From positions 1,178,001 through 1,242,000 of the forward strand of contig CBDDII010000003.1 of NCBI GenBank assembly GCA_965228905.1: a stretch of DNA of 64,000 nt, written 5' to 3'. The notes beneath the pieces are model-generated. The model saw only the letters and a list, made by a program, of their open reading frames with translations. It had not been told where the DNA came from and did not search any database. Of this stretch, positions 8,362 through 17,554 are shown in pieces (the stretch's first letter is position 1; each line of letters begins with the position of its first letter). Source of the DNA: CALKXV01 sp965228905 (GTDB taxonomy: Bacteria; Pseudomonadota; Alphaproteobacteria; Rhodobacterales; Rhodobacteraceae). The position numbers and the translations under genes were made by a program.

Positions 8362-9126
8362 TCAATCCGCCGTCCAGCCGCCATCCACCAAAAGCGAGGT
8401 GCCTGTCACCATGGCACTGGCGTCCGATGCCAGATAGACCGCAGCGCCCATGATGTCTTCTACCTTGCCAAGTCGATCCAGCTTGATCTTTCCCATGACC
8501 CAGTCTTCCTGCTCGGGGTCTGCGAAAACCTTCCGCGTGAGGTCTGTCTTGATGAAAGTCGGCGCGATTGAATTGATGCGCACCTTCGCCTTTCCCCACT
8601 CGATGGCCATGGACTTGATCATGCCTTCGACGCCGAACTTGCTGGCGCAATAGACCGACCGTTCGACGCCGCCCACATGGCCCATCTGCGATGTGATGTG
8701 GATGATGGAACCGCTTTTGCCTACTTTCATCATGGCCTTCGCCGCGCCAACCGAAAGGAAATACGCGCTGCGCATGTTCACGCTCATCACCGCGTCGTAA
8801 TCTTCGACAGAGGCTTCAAGTGCCGGGCCGTGCCGTGCAAGACCCGCGGAATTCAGCACGATGTCGAAGGCTTCCGAGGTTTCGAGATATTGCGTGACGC
8901 GCTCAAGCTCAGTCTGGTCGAACTCCAACGCCTCGGCACTTCCACCTCCGTTCGTGATGGCCGCAACGGTTTCGCCCAGCTTGTCGAACCGACGGGCAGC
9001 CGCGACCACATGCGCACCGGCCTCGCCCAAAGCAACTGCGCAGGCCTGGCCGATGCCCGAAGAGGCACCTGTAACCAGGGCGCGCTTTCCGTCCAACCTG
9101 AATGAAGGTGTCGTCGGTATCGCCAT
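8362..9126 (-). CDS. SDR-family oxidoreductase (possible HpsO-like DHPS 2-dehydrogenase)
   Basis: 254 residues of the classical short-chain dehydrogenase fold. Features are TGASSGIG at 19-26, NSAG at 92-95 and the catalytic triad Ser146, Tyr159 and Lys163 (YCASK). The C-terminal GTSLLVDGG is typical of 3-oxoacyl-ACP reductase-like enzymes. It lies beyond the LacI regulator on the same strand as hpsN, with tRNA-Met just upstream, so it is probably transcribed separately. Proximity to hpsN makes a DHPS or polyol dehydrogenase role likely, but many SDRs share these motifs. Confidence 0.85.
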   Translation of the reverse strand: MAIPTTPSFRLDGKRALVTGASSGIGQACAVALGEAGAHVVAAARRFDKLGETVAAITNGGGSAEALEFDQTELERVTQYLETSEAFDIVLNSAGLARHGPALEASVEDYDAVMSVNMRSAYFLSVGAAKAMMKVGKSGSIIHITSQMGHVGGVERSVYCASKFGVEGMIKSMAIEWGKAKVRINSIAPTFIKTDLTRKVFADPEQEDWVMGKIKLDRLGKVEDIMGAAVYLASDASAMVTGTSLLVDGGWTAD

Positions 9127-9166
9127 ATTGCCCCCCGGTCCATGTCATTTCTGGTTGGGGAGGCTT

Positions 9167-9243
9167 TGGTAGCGGAGGAGGGACTTGAACCCCCGACACA
9201 TGGATTATGATTCCACTGCTCTAACCAACTGAGCTACTCCGCC
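9167..9243 (-). tRNA. tRNA-Met (anticodon CAT)
   Basis: The minus strand folds into a complete cloverleaf: acceptor stem GGCGGAG/CTCCGCT, D arm GCTC...GAGC, anticodon stem GTGGA/TCCAT with loop ATCATAA (anticodon CAT), T arm GGGGG-TTCAAGT-CCCTC, discriminator A and encoded CCA. The non-initiator acceptor end and the loop point to elongator Met rather than fMet; tRNA-Ile2 also has CAT but a different body. Confidence 0.96.
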
Positions 9244-9256
9244 AAAAGCGAAGGCT

Positions 9257-9285
9257 CTGGTAAGGCCGTTCAGGGGAGGCGTCAA
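9257..9285 (-). promoter_or_regulatory. Sigma-70 promoter of tRNA-Met
   Basis: On the minus strand TTGACG (-35, at 9285-9280) and TACCAG (-10, at 9262-9257) are separated by exactly 17 bp. The -10 ends 13 bases before the tRNA 5' end. Confidence 0.65.
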
Positions 9286-9361
9286 GTGTGTTTCGGGGAA
9301 ACCAAGGCTCGAAAGCTATACTCGGTGGCCTATGTGTCGAATGGCAGAAGGAGGATCGTAC

Positions 9362-10024
9362 ATGCGGGCTATGATCGTTGGATCATCCGGAGGAATCGGT
9401 GCCGCGTTCGCCGACGAACTTGTGGCGCAAGGCGGTGATGTCGTTAGGTTGTCGCGCTCTCAAAACCGGCTGGATGTTACTGACGAGATATCGTTGGAGC
9501 GCGCCTTCAGCAAGCTTGAAGGCACCTTCGACCTGGTGTTCGTCGCCTCAGGTGCCTTGGTCAGCACGCGCGAGAGGCCCGAAAAAAGCATTCGCGAACT
9601 GACGGTGGAAGAGCTTGCAGAACAACACAGGATCAACGCCATCGGGCCGATCATGGTTTTGAAGCACGCGATGCCATTCTTGCCGCGTGATCGCAGGGCG
9701 GTTTTCGCAGCCCTTTCTGCAAGAGTCGGCTCGATCGGGGACAACCGACTTGGCGGTTGGCATTCTTACAGGGCATCGAAAGCCGCTCTCAACCAGTTGT
9801 TGCACGGTGCGGCGATCGAACTGCAACGAACTCACAGACAAGCCATCGTGGTCGCACTTCACCCCGGCACCGTGGCCACGAAATTCACCGAAGCCTATGC
9901 CGACAGTCATGAGCGCGTTTCACCCGATACGGCCGCCCGCAACCTGCTGGATGTCATGCAAAGGTTGGAGCCCTCGCAGACGGGCGGTTTTTACGATTAC
10001 AGCGGAAAGCCGATTCCCTGGTAG
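9362..10024 (+). CDS. SDR-family protein (C-factor-like)
   Basis: 220 residues beginning at an ATG preceded by AGAAGGAGGA; an in-frame ATG ten codons earlier has no ribosome site. It has the Rossmann motif GSSGGIG near residue 8 and the active-site YRASK near residue 139. It ends GFYDYSGKPIPW, as in CsgA/C-factor-type SDRs. Its physiological substrate is unknown. It stands alone between the divergent tRNA gene and pxpB, with a 42-base gap to the latter. Confidence 0.85.
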   Translation: MRAMIVGSSGGIGAAFADELVAQGGDVVRLSRSQNRLDVTDEISLERAFSKLEGTFDLVFVASGALVSTRERPEKSIRELTVEELAEQHRINAIGPIMVLKHAMPFLPRDRRAVFAALSARVGSIGDNRLGGWHSYRASKAALNQLLHGAAIELQRTHRQAIVVALHPGTVATKFTEAYADSHERVSPDTAARNLLDVMQRLEPSQTGGFYDYSGKPIPW

Positions 10025-10066
10025 GGGGTGGTTTCCATCGTCGCCTTACTGTGAAAACCTCACCCG

Positions 10067-10801
10067 ATGAGCGACTCTGCCGACATTCTCCCGCTCGGGC
10101 CAGACGGGCTTCTGGTCCGGTTTTCGGACCAACTCAGCGAACCTGCCAACCGCGCGGCACTCGCCTTTCGGTCCGTAGCTGAAAATGCCGATCTTGTGGG
10201 TGTGGTCGAAACGGCCACGTCGCTCACCTCGACCTACCTGAGGTTCCAGCCCGACGTCGTTTCGCGAGCCGCTCTGTTGGATCAGGTGCAAGACCTGCTG
10301 GCCGGGAAAGACTGGCTGTCGGTCGAATTGCCGGAAGGTCGGACGTTGTGGCGAATCCCCGTCGCATTCGGCGGCGCGAATGGGCCTGGCCTAAAAGAAG
10401 CCGCCGATCTTGCCGGGGTGACGCCGGAAACAGCGATTGAGGAAATTTGTGACGCCCGCCTCCGGGTTCTGGCGCTTGGGTTTGCACCGGGACAACCGTA
10501 CCTCGGGTTTCTTCCTGATCACTGGGACATTCCGCGGCAAAGCGATGTCACACCACAGGTTCCACGGGGCGCTGTGGTCGTCGCCGTGCGACAGGTCATC
10601 CCTTTCGCCAACGCGGCACCGACGGGGTGGCGGCAAGTGGGGCGCACGGCATTTCGTTGTTTCGATCCGGACCTCTCACCGCCGGTCCCGCTGACAGCGG
10701 GGGACGAAGTGGAGTTTCTGCCGGTTACGGCTAACAAGCTGGACCGCCTTCTGGACGATGCACCAACCTTTGGTGGGGCCGAGCGCGAGGCGCTGACATG
10801 A
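10067..10801 (+). CDS. pxpB: 5-oxoprolinase subunit PxpB
   Basis: 244 residues of the KipI/PxpB family (allophanate hydrolase subunit 1 fold). The signature FAPGQPYLGFLP appears near residue 140 and a PRGAVVVAVRQV segment follows. With PxpC and PxpA it cleaves 5-oxoproline (pyroglutamate) to glutamate using ATP. The stop overlaps the pxpC start (ATGA). PxpA (LamB/YcsF family) is normally next to this pair but is absent here. Confidence 0.88.
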   Translation: MSDSADILPLGPDGLLVRFSDQLSEPANRAALAFRSVAENADLVGVVETATSLTSTYLRFQPDVVSRAALLDQVQDLLAGKDWLSVELPEGRTLWRIPVAFGGANGPGLKEAADLAGVTPETAIEEICDARLRVLALGFAPGQPYLGFLPDHWDIPRQSDVTPQVPRGAVVVAVRQVIPFANAAPTGWRQVGRTAFRCFDPDLSPPVPLTAGDEVEFLPVTANKLDRLLDDAPTFGGAEREALT

Positions 10802-11808
10802 CGCGCCAGGTTACGGTTCTTCGCGGCGGGCCGCACCTTTCAGTCCAGGACGGCGGTCGAAAGGGGGGGCTGGCCATCGGGCTTTCGCGCAGCGGGGCAG
10901 CGGATCGGCAAGCCTATCTGGCCGGGCTGGCGCTGTTGGAGCAATCGGGCGGGCAGGCGTCCATCGAACTGGCCGGGCTTGGCGGAAAGTTTCGCTTCGA
11001 GGCCGCAACCCGATTTGCGCTGACCGGCGCGGAGATGCGAGCCTTTTTGGATGGCGAGCCTGTCGAAAGCCAGGCAAGCCACCTGGCCGGGCCGGGATCG
11101 GTGCTTGAAATCGCGGCACTCACATCGGGTGTGTACGGCTACCTCGCTCTCGCGGGCGGGATTGGTACAGAGCCGGAGTACGGCGGGCGCGGCTATCATC
11201 GGATCGGTGGCTTCGGCAGACCTTTGGTCGATGGAAGTCAGTTACCGATTGGCGAAGACAAGAACCTTAGCGCACCGCCCAAGCGGCTCTCGCTTCCAAG
11301 GTCGACAGGTGCGATCCTCGTTATGCCGGGCCCACAGACAGGGCTTTTTTCGCAAGAGGCTCGCAAGGCGTTTGAAACGACCACCTTCACGCGCAGCACA
11401 AGGGCAAACCGTCAGGGTGTGCGGCTGGAACACCAAGGCGCACCTTTCTCGACGGGGGGGCAGTTGAACCAGGTGTCCGATTTCATCTGCGAGGGCGACA
11501 TACAAATGACCGGCGACGGAACACCCTATGTGCTTTTGGCCGATTGCCAGACCATTGGCGGCTATCCTCGTATCGGCACGGTCTTGCCCGCCGACCTGCC
11601 CCGGATCGCGCAGGCCATCGCGGGCGAGGAGCTGTCATTCCGGTTCGTTTCGCTGGAAGAGGCCGAAGCAAGCTGGATCAGCGACGACGCACTCTTGGCC
11701 GAGCTGAGGAACCGCTGTGAACTTCGCGTCCGCGACCCGCGCGAAATGGCGAATCTCCTGTCCTTTGAGTTGATAGACCGGCCCGGGGACGAGGTGACGG
11801 AACCCTAA
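10798..11808 (+). CDS. pxpC: 5-oxoprolinase subunit PxpC
   Basis: 336 residues of the KipA/PxpC family (biotin-dependent carboxyltransferase-like, allophanate hydrolase subunit 2). Recognisable segments are LSVQDGGRKGG near the start and GGYPRIGTVLPADLPRIAQ about 70 residues before the end. It is translationally coupled to pxpB through a 4-base overlap. It is convergent with, and overlaps by 4 bases, the ABC-transporter ATPase on the other strand. Length matches the family. Confidence 0.88.
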   Translation: MTRQVTVLRGGPHLSVQDGGRKGGLAIGLSRSGAADRQAYLAGLALLEQSGGQASIELAGLGGKFRFEAATRFALTGAEMRAFLDGEPVESQASHLAGPGSVLEIAALTSGVYGYLALAGGIGTEPEYGGRGYHRIGGFGRPLVDGSQLPIGEDKNLSAPPKRLSLPRSTGAILVMPGPQTGLFSQEARKAFETTTFTRSTRANRQGVRLEHQGAPFSTGGQLNQVSDFICEGDIQMTGDGTPYVLLADCQTIGGYPRIGTVLPADLPRIAQAIAGEELSFRFVSLEEAEASWISDDALLAELRNRCELRVRDPREMANLLSFELIDRPGDEVTEP

Positions 11809-12533
11809 AGAACCCGCTTCAGAAAAGCTCGGGTCCGCTCCTCCCTCGGGTTGGAAAACAGGGCGTCAGGCGGCCCTTCTTCAAGGATCACGCCAGCATC
11901 CAGAAAGCAGACCTTGTCGGCCAATTCTCGGGCGAATCCCATTTCGTGAGTTGCCAGAACCATAGTCATGCCTTCGTTGCGCAACTGGCGCAGCACGTCC
12001 AGCACCTCGCCCACCAACTCGGGGTCCAGTGCCGATGTGATCTCGTCGAACAGCATGATCTCGGGGCGCATGGCAAGCGCTCGGACGATGGCCACGCGCT
12101 GTTGTTGCCCGCCTGAAAGCTGTTCGGGATAGTGCTGCATGTGGCGGGACAAACCAAACCGCGAAAAAAGCGCTTCCACCTCCGGATGAAGTGCCTCGCG
12201 CGACTTGCCAAAGACTCGCCTCGGGGCCAGCATGACGTTTTCCACCGCGGTCATATGCGGAAAAAGGTTGTAGCTTTGAAAAACCATCCCGATGCGCTGG
12301 CGCACCGGCTGTGGATCAAGACCGGGAGTTGAAATGTCCTGATCGTCCAGGTGGATCGTGCCGTCGTCGATCGGCTCCAACAGGTTCAGGCACCGCAATA
12401 GCGTCGACTTGCCCGAACCCGACGCACCGATCAGACAGACGAGTTCGCCCTTGGCCACGCTCAGGTTGATCCCCCGGCAGACCGCGTTGTCGCCAAAGCT
12501 CTTGACCAGATTGCGCACCTCCAGAAGGGCCAT
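11805..12533 (-). CDS. Polar amino-acid ABC transporter, ATP-binding protein
   Basis: 242 residues with Walker A GASGSGKST (36-44), signature LSGGQQQR near 139 and Walker B IMLFDEITSALD with the terminal H-loop THEMGF. This is the GlnQ/HisP class of amino-acid importers. The start overlaps the permease stop by 4 bases (ATGA). The frame stays open about 230 codons further upstream, but that part is antisense to the permease frame and was excluded. Confidence 0.93.
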   Translation of the reverse strand: MALLEVRNLVKSFGDNAVCRGINLSVAKGELVCLIGASGSGKSTLLRCLNLLEPIDDGTIHLDDQDISTPGLDPQPVRQRIGMVFQSYNLFPHMTAVENVMLAPRRVFGKSREALHPEVEALFSRFGLSRHMQHYPEQLSGGQQQRVAIVRALAMRPEIMLFDEITSALDPELVGEVLDVLRQLRNEGMTMVLATHEMGFARELADKVCFLDAGVILEEGPPDALFSNPREERTRAFLKRVL

Positions 12534-13345
12534 CACGTCCGCTCGCGCATCTGACGGGCGATCAGGTAATCGGCATAACGGGTCGCCGGGATCGTGATCG
12601 CAAGAAAGATGATCGCCGCACCGACATAGGGCGTGAAGTTGGCCATCAGCGACTTGTAAACGCCCGCTTGCCGGAAGATTTCTACCGGGCCGATGAAGGA
12701 CAAAAGCGCCACGTCCTTTTGCAGCGCGATGAACAGGTTCATGTTGGCGGGCACCACCTTTCGGATCGCTTGCGGCAGGATGACGTAACGCATCATGTCG
12801 CGGTTCGACAGGCCAAGCGACTGGGCGGCGGCGCGCTGGCTTTGATGCACGCCTTCGATGCCGGTGCGAAAGACCTCGGCCACATAGGCCGAATAGGTCA
12901 GGACAAGAGCAACCGTGCCCCAGATGAAGGGCGAGTTCCAAGGGCGCGGAAGGCCAAGGCCGGGGATGCCGAATCCGATCAGGTAGATCACAAGGATCAC
13001 CGGCACCCCGCGAAAGATGTCGGTGTAGAGCACTCCGAACAATCGCAGGGGATAGAGTGCGGGCGCCCGCGCATCGCGGGCCAGTGCGATGATGAGGCCA
13101 AGCGCGAATATCAGGGGCGCTGACCAAAGGAAGATCGCCACATCCCAAACGAAGGCTTCCAAAAGGCCGGGGAATGTTTTTGCAAAGACCTCGCCGTTGA
13201 AAAAGCTCTTCTTCACCGCCGGCCACCCCGGTGCCAGTGGGACAAGGACGAGGATCGCAATCACCACAAACGCCGTCGACGCCGCGGCAACAAGGGCCGA
13301 GCGGCGGCGGATCCGTGCCTCATAGGCCTGTCGTCGCGTCGGCAT
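12533..13345 (-). CDS. Polar amino-acid ABC transporter, permease
   Basis: 270 residues of the HisM/GlnP family. The EAA loop is visible as QSQRAAAQSLGLSNRDMMRYVILPQAIR, split here as SQRAAAQSLGLS and VILPQAIRKVVP, about 80 residues from the end. There is one N-terminal and several internal hydrophobic helices. The ATG at 13345 is chosen because it lies 37 bases after the upstream gene's stop; the longer frame overlaps that gene. A single permease gene suggests a homodimer in the membrane. Confidence 0.9.
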   Translation of the reverse strand: MPTRRQAYEARIRRRSALVAAASTAFVVIAILVLVPLAPGWPAVKKSFFNGEVFAKTFPGLLEAFVWDVAIFLWSAPLIFALGLIIALARDARAPALYPLRLFGVLYTDIFRGVPVILVIYLIGFGIPGLGLPRPWNSPFIWGTVALVLTYSAYVAEVFRTGIEGVHQSQRAAAQSLGLSNRDMMRYVILPQAIRKVVPANMNLFIALQKDVALLSFIGPVEIFRQAGVYKSLMANFTPYVGAAIIFLAITIPATRYADYLIARQMRERT

Positions 13346-13382
13346 CAGCGGCGAGGAGCGCTTGATTTTTCGAACTGAACGA

Positions 13383-14198
13383 TCACTCGATGACCGGCAC
13401 GCCCGTGGTTTCCGACAGCCATTCAGCCTCAAGCGCTGCAAGCGTGCCATTGGACTTCAACGTCTCAAGTGCTGCGTCGACGCAGGCTTTCAATGGATTG
13501 CCTTCTTCGAACAACAGCCCGAATTCGTCCGGGTTTTCGCTCCGCTCGGGCGGGAACTGTCCAAGGATGACGCCATCGTCCAGAACGACCGCGCCAAGAT
13601 ACAGCGCCGTCGGAAGGTCAAACAGTGCCGCGTCGATCTGGTTCGCCTTCATGGCTTCGACGACATCGGCATTGTCACCGTAAAGCAGGGGGTCTTTTTC
13701 CGGCGCAACGATGTCGGAAAGCATCGGCACCGCCGTCGTGTTGGCGTCCGCCCCCCAGATCAGCCCTTTGAGCGATGCGATCGAGGCTTCGGCCCCCGCA
13801 TCGACGACCGGCTTGCGCGTCAGCACCGCCATCGCGGCCGAGTAGTAGGGAACGGAAAAATCCACGATTTCATCGCGCTCTTCAGTGATCGAGTATTGCT
13901 GGAGGTTGAAGTCAAAGTTCTTGGCGCCCGGTTGAATCGCCTGGTCAAAGGACGAGCGTACCCAGACAACCGCATCGTCGGCAAAGCCCATTTCATTGGC
14001 CACGGCATAGGCAACGGCTGCCTCAAAGCCCTGTTTGGATTCCGGCGCGTCGTCGATGACCCAGGGGAAATAGGCCGGGTTGCCCGTCGCGATGGTCAGT
14101 TTGCCTTCGCTCAGTGTTTTTCCCGCCGAGCAATCGTTCTGGGCAATAGCCGTCGTTGCAAGCAGGCTGGCAAGACAGGTGGAAAGGACAAGACGCAT
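13383..14198 (-). CDS. Polar amino-acid ABC transporter, periplasmic binding protein
   Basis: 271 residues with a 19-residue signal peptide (ending ATTAIA) and the family-3 solute-binding fold: GFEAAVAYAVANEMGF and FSVPYYSAAMAVL are typical. The start is supported by GGGAG upstream; a longer frame lacks this. It heads the leftward operon SBP-permease-ATPase that converges on pxpBC. The ligand may be an amino acid or derivative, possibly connected to 5-oxoproline metabolism. That link is only positional. Confidence 0.9.
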   Translation of the reverse strand: MRLVLSTCLASLLATTAIAQNDCSAGKTLSEGKLTIATGNPAYFPWVIDDAPESKQGFEAAVAYAVANEMGFADDAVVWVRSSFDQAIQPGAKNFDFNLQQYSITEERDEIVDFSVPYYSAAMAVLTRKPVVDAGAEASIASLKGLIWGADANTTAVPMLSDIVAPEKDPLLYGDNADVVEAMKANQIDAALFDLPTALYLGAVVLDDGVILGQFPPERSENPDEFGLLFEEGNPLKACVDAALETLKSNGTLAALEAEWLSETTGVPVIE

Positions 14199-14305
14199 GG
14201 CAAGGCTCCCTGAATTGGTTTCGCAGAAAACCTTGGGCATGACGCGGGAAAAGTCCACCGCTAGTTTCGGGGAACAACGCACTCACCCGGCTCGGAACCG
14301 CCTAT

Positions 14306-16828
14306 TCACTCTCGAGCGCGCAAGACACCTGCGGGGCGACGGGCCAGTGGTTGCCAGGCAAATATCAGCCCCGAGATCAGCGTGGCGACGACGCCTCCGG
14401 CAACGATTAAAATGGCGGACACGGGCTCGAAGGCATAGTCGGTTTCCATGACGAAACGCATCACCCCCCAACCCGCCAATGCCCCGGCGAGGATGGCCAC
14501 AAGTCCCGCCGCCGCACCCAGAAGGGCGGACCGTATCGCGAAACTGGCCAGCACGGTCCGGCGATCCGCGCCAAGCGTCTTCAGAACCGCCGCCTCATAG
14601 GTGCGGGCCTGCACACCGGCCGCCGCCGCTCCGATCAGAACGATGCCGCCAGTGACAAGGGTCGCCAGCGCACCATAGGTGATGGCCGCCGCAATGCCAG
14701 CCAGAACCTCGGAAACGCGGGTTATCGCGTCCTTCACGCTAATGGCGGTGATGTTGGGGTAGGTTTTCGAGACGTCGCGCAGGATTCGCGCCTCGGCTTC
14801 TGGCTCGGAATAGACGGTGCTGATGAAACTATGCGGCGCACCGGCAAGGGCACCCGGGTTCATCGTCAGGATGAACCCGATCCCGGCGGTGGAAAAATCC
14901 ACTTCCCGAAAGCTCGTCACCTTGGCGGTGATGTCGCGACCAAGGATGTTGACCGTGATGTCGTCGCCCAGGTTCAGCCCAAGTTCCAGCGCCTCTTCCG
15001 TTGAAAAACTGACAAGAGGCTCGCCGCTGTAGCCTTCCGGCCACCATTCGCCGTGGGTGATCACGGTGCCTTCCGGCGGTCGGTCGGAATAGGTGACGCC
15101 GCGGTCCCCGCGCAGCACCCAGTGTTCGCCGCCGGTTTCCGAGGCAGGGCGTCCGTTGATTTCGGTGATGATCCCGCGCAGCATCGGCGCACTTTCGATC
15201 TTGGAAACGGACGTATCCGCTTCAAGGCGTGCTCGGAACGGCTCCATCTGGTCCGGCTGGATATCGACCATGAAGAAGGCTGGCGCTCGCTCGGGCAAGT
15301 CCTGCGCGATGGCGTTCCTGAGGTTCGTGTCGATCTGTCCAACGGCGGCAAGAACGGCGAGGCCAAGGCCAAGCGAAAGCACGACTGACGTCGTCTCACC
15401 CGAAGGCCCGCCGACTGCACCCAAGGCCAGCCGAACAGCACTCCGCCCGCGAAAGCCCAGAACCATGCGACGGGCAAGGGCCTTGATGCCCCGCGCCGCC
15501 GCAACCAGCAGACCAAAGGCGACCAGCACCCCCGCAGCGGCCCCGACTGTCAGCGACCAAAGGCCCGAGAACATGGCGGCCAGCGACACCAAAAGCGCGA
15601 CAAGAAACCCCGTCACCCCGATCCAGATCGGGCGGGGAAGGCCCCGCGCCTTGCCGTCGCTATCGCGAAACAGCGTGGCAGCGCGAACGTCTTCCACCCG
15701 TGCCAGTGGCCAGAGCGTGAAAATCAACGCGGCGAGTGTGCCGTAAAGGGCCGCCTCGGCCAGCGGCTTGGGGTGCAGGGCAAAGACTGCCGGAACAGGC
15801 AGACTGTCCGCGATCAACGGGGCCGCCAGCATCGGCAGCACAGCGCCAAGGCAAAGCCCGACCAAAAGACCGGCCAAAGTCAGTGCTCCGATCTGCAAAA
15901 AGTAGGTCTGGAAAATCGTCCGTCCGTCCGCGCCAAGTGTTTTCAGGGTCGCGATCACCTCGGTCTTGCGCTCAAGGTAAGACGACACCGCCGCCGAAAT
16001 CCCCACGCCGCCGACGGCCAGACCGGCAAGGCCAACCAGGACAAGGAACGAACCCAACCGATCGACAAAGCGTTCGACACCGGGTGCGCCACGCCGCTTG
16101 TCGCGCCAACGCAGACCGGTGAAAGTTTCTTCGGCTTCGGCCTCCAGCGCATCGAGATCGACGTCTTCGGGCAACAAGAGCTTGTATTCGGTCTCGAACA
16201 GCGTGCCGGGCTGGATCAATCCGCTGTCCTTCAAATCGGCCGTGCGCACGATCGTGCGCGGTCCCAACCCGAAACCGCCACCTGCGCTGTCGGGTTCGCG
16301 CTCCAACTCGGCCATAAGCACGAAAGACTGCGCCCCCAGTTGAAACGTCTCGCCCACCTCGATTCCCAGACGCGCGATAAGGGCCGGAGCCATGACTGCG
16401 CCGGGAATGCCGTTTCTTCCGTCAAGCGCCTCTGGCAAGGGGAGGGGAGGCTGCAATGCCACCGCGCCCAAAAGCGGATAGTTGTCATCCACCGCCTTCA
16501 CCTGAGTCAACCCGCGTTCGGCGGAATCGCCCGTGCCAAACACCGCCATCGAACGGAAATCGACCAGTTCGGAAATCCGCTCCGCCGCACCCTCCATCCA
16601 GGCACGTTCAGCGTCATCGGCAAAGCGATAGGTCAACTGCAACTCGGCATCTCCGCCAAGGATGGTGGCGCCCTCGCGTTCCAGCCCCGCGTTGATCGCC
16701 TCGCGCACGGAACCGACAGCGGCAATGGCCGCGACGCCAAGGATCAGGCACGCCAGGAAGACCCGGAATCCCTTGATGCCGCCGCGAAGCTCGCGCCGGG
16801 CCATCTTTGCCGCGACGCCAAGGCTCAT
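14306..16828 (-). CDS. FtsX-like ABC transporter permease (YbbP type)
   Basis: 840 residues. An N-terminal membrane anchor precedes a periplasmic MacB-like domain, followed by a group of three helices, a central pair, a second periplasmic region (about residues 500-690) and three final helices. This ten-helix, duplicated architecture matches E. coli YbbP rather than the four-helix LolC/E. It partners the ATPase encoded 4 bases upstream and lies next to a TesA-like esterase, as ybbA-ybbP-tesA do in E. coli. Such mechanotransmission ABC systems probably extrude or move lipid-linked compounds; the substrate is unknown. Confidence 0.9.
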   Translation of the reverse strand: MSLGVAAKMARRELRGGIKGFRVFLACLILGVAAIAAVGSVREAINAGLEREGATILGGDAELQLTYRFADDAERAWMEGAAERISELVDFRSMAVFGTGDSAERGLTQVKAVDDNYPLLGAVALQPPLPLPEALDGRNGIPGAVMAPALIARLGIEVGETFQLGAQSFVLMAELEREPDSAGGGFGLGPRTIVRTADLKDSGLIQPGTLFETEYKLLLPEDVDLDALEAEAEETFTGLRWRDKRRGAPGVERFVDRLGSFLVLVGLAGLAVGGVGISAAVSSYLERKTEVIATLKTLGADGRTIFQTYFLQIGALTLAGLLVGLCLGAVLPMLAAPLIADSLPVPAVFALHPKPLAEAALYGTLAALIFTLWPLARVEDVRAATLFRDSDGKARGLPRPIWIGVTGFLVALLVSLAAMFSGLWSLTVGAAAGVLVAFGLLVAAARGIKALARRMVLGFRGRSAVRLALGAVGGPSGETTSVVLSLGLGLAVLAAVGQIDTNLRNAIAQDLPERAPAFFMVDIQPDQMEPFRARLEADTSVSKIESAPMLRGIITEINGRPASETGGEHWVLRGDRGVTYSDRPPEGTVITHGEWWPEGYSGEPLVSFSTEEALELGLNLGDDITVNILGRDITAKVTSFREVDFSTAGIGFILTMNPGALAGAPHSFISTVYSEPEAEARILRDVSKTYPNITAISVKDAITRVSEVLAGIAAAITYGALATLVTGGIVLIGAAAAGVQARTYEAAVLKTLGADRRTVLASFAIRSALLGAAAGLVAILAGALAGWGVMRFVMETDYAFEPVSAILIVAGGVVATLISGLIFAWQPLARRPAGVLRARE

Positions 16829-17517
16829 TCCGCCGCCGCCCGGCTTTCGGGGTCAATGCGGCCGTCTGCCAGTCCGATCACCCGACTGCATCGCGCCGCA
16901 AGGTCTGGTGCATGGGTGACCAGCACGAGGGTCGCACCGTGCTGGCTGTTCAGATCGAACAGCAAATCCATGATGGCTGCCCCTGTTGCCGCATCAAGGT
17001 TTCCGGTCGGCTCATCAGCCAGAAGGATATCGGGGCGCGGAGCGGCGGCGCGTGCCAATGCGACCCGCTGTTGCTCGCCGCCAGACATCTGGGCCGGATA
17101 GTGATCCATCCGTTTTCCCAGACCCAAGGATTGAAGCTCTTCGGCCGCGCGATCAAAGGCATCGGCCTTGCCCGCCAGTTCAAGCGGTGTCGCGACGTTC
17201 TCCAGCGCGGTCATCGTCGGAATAAGGTGGAAGGATTGGAAAACCACACCCATATGTTGCAGGCGAACCTTGGCAAGGGCATCTTCACCAAGCGCGGTCA
17301 GATCGTGCCCCAACAAGGTGACCGAACCACCGGTGGCGCGTTCCAGCCCGCCCATGAGCATGAGGAGAGAGGACTTGCCTGAACCGGAAGGCCCGATCAA
17401 CCCAAGCGTTTCCCCGCGCCTCACATCCAGCGTGATCCCGCGCAGGATTTCCACACGACCGGCATTGCCATCCAGCGTCAGGGCGGCGTCGTTCAGGGAA
17501 AGGATCGTTTCGGCCAT
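16825..17517 (-). CDS. ABC transporter ATP-binding protein (YbbA/LolD type)
   Basis: 230 residues with Walker A GPSGSGKSS (42-50), Q-loop VVFQSFHLIP, signature MSGGEQQR near 134 and Walker B ILLADEPTGNLD near 155-166, the LolD/MacB-group signature. The stop overlaps the permease start (ATGA). It is divergent from the esterase gene: the two start regions overlap or nearly abut at 17515-17557, so their promoters must be inside each other's 5' ends. Confidence 0.92.
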   Translation of the reverse strand: MAETILSLNDAALTLDGNAGRVEILRGITLDVRRGETLGLIGPSGSGKSSLLMLMGGLERATGGSVTLLGHDLTALGEDALAKVRLQHMGVVFQSFHLIPTMTALENVATPLELAGKADAFDRAAEELQSLGLGKRMDHYPAQMSGGEQQRVALARAAAPRPDILLADEPTGNLDAATGAAIMDLLFDLNSQHGATLVLVTHAPDLAARCSRVIGLADGRIDPESRAAAE

Positions 17518-17554
17518 GCTCGCTCCGTTCTCGCGGCGCTTGAAGGGATATGGG

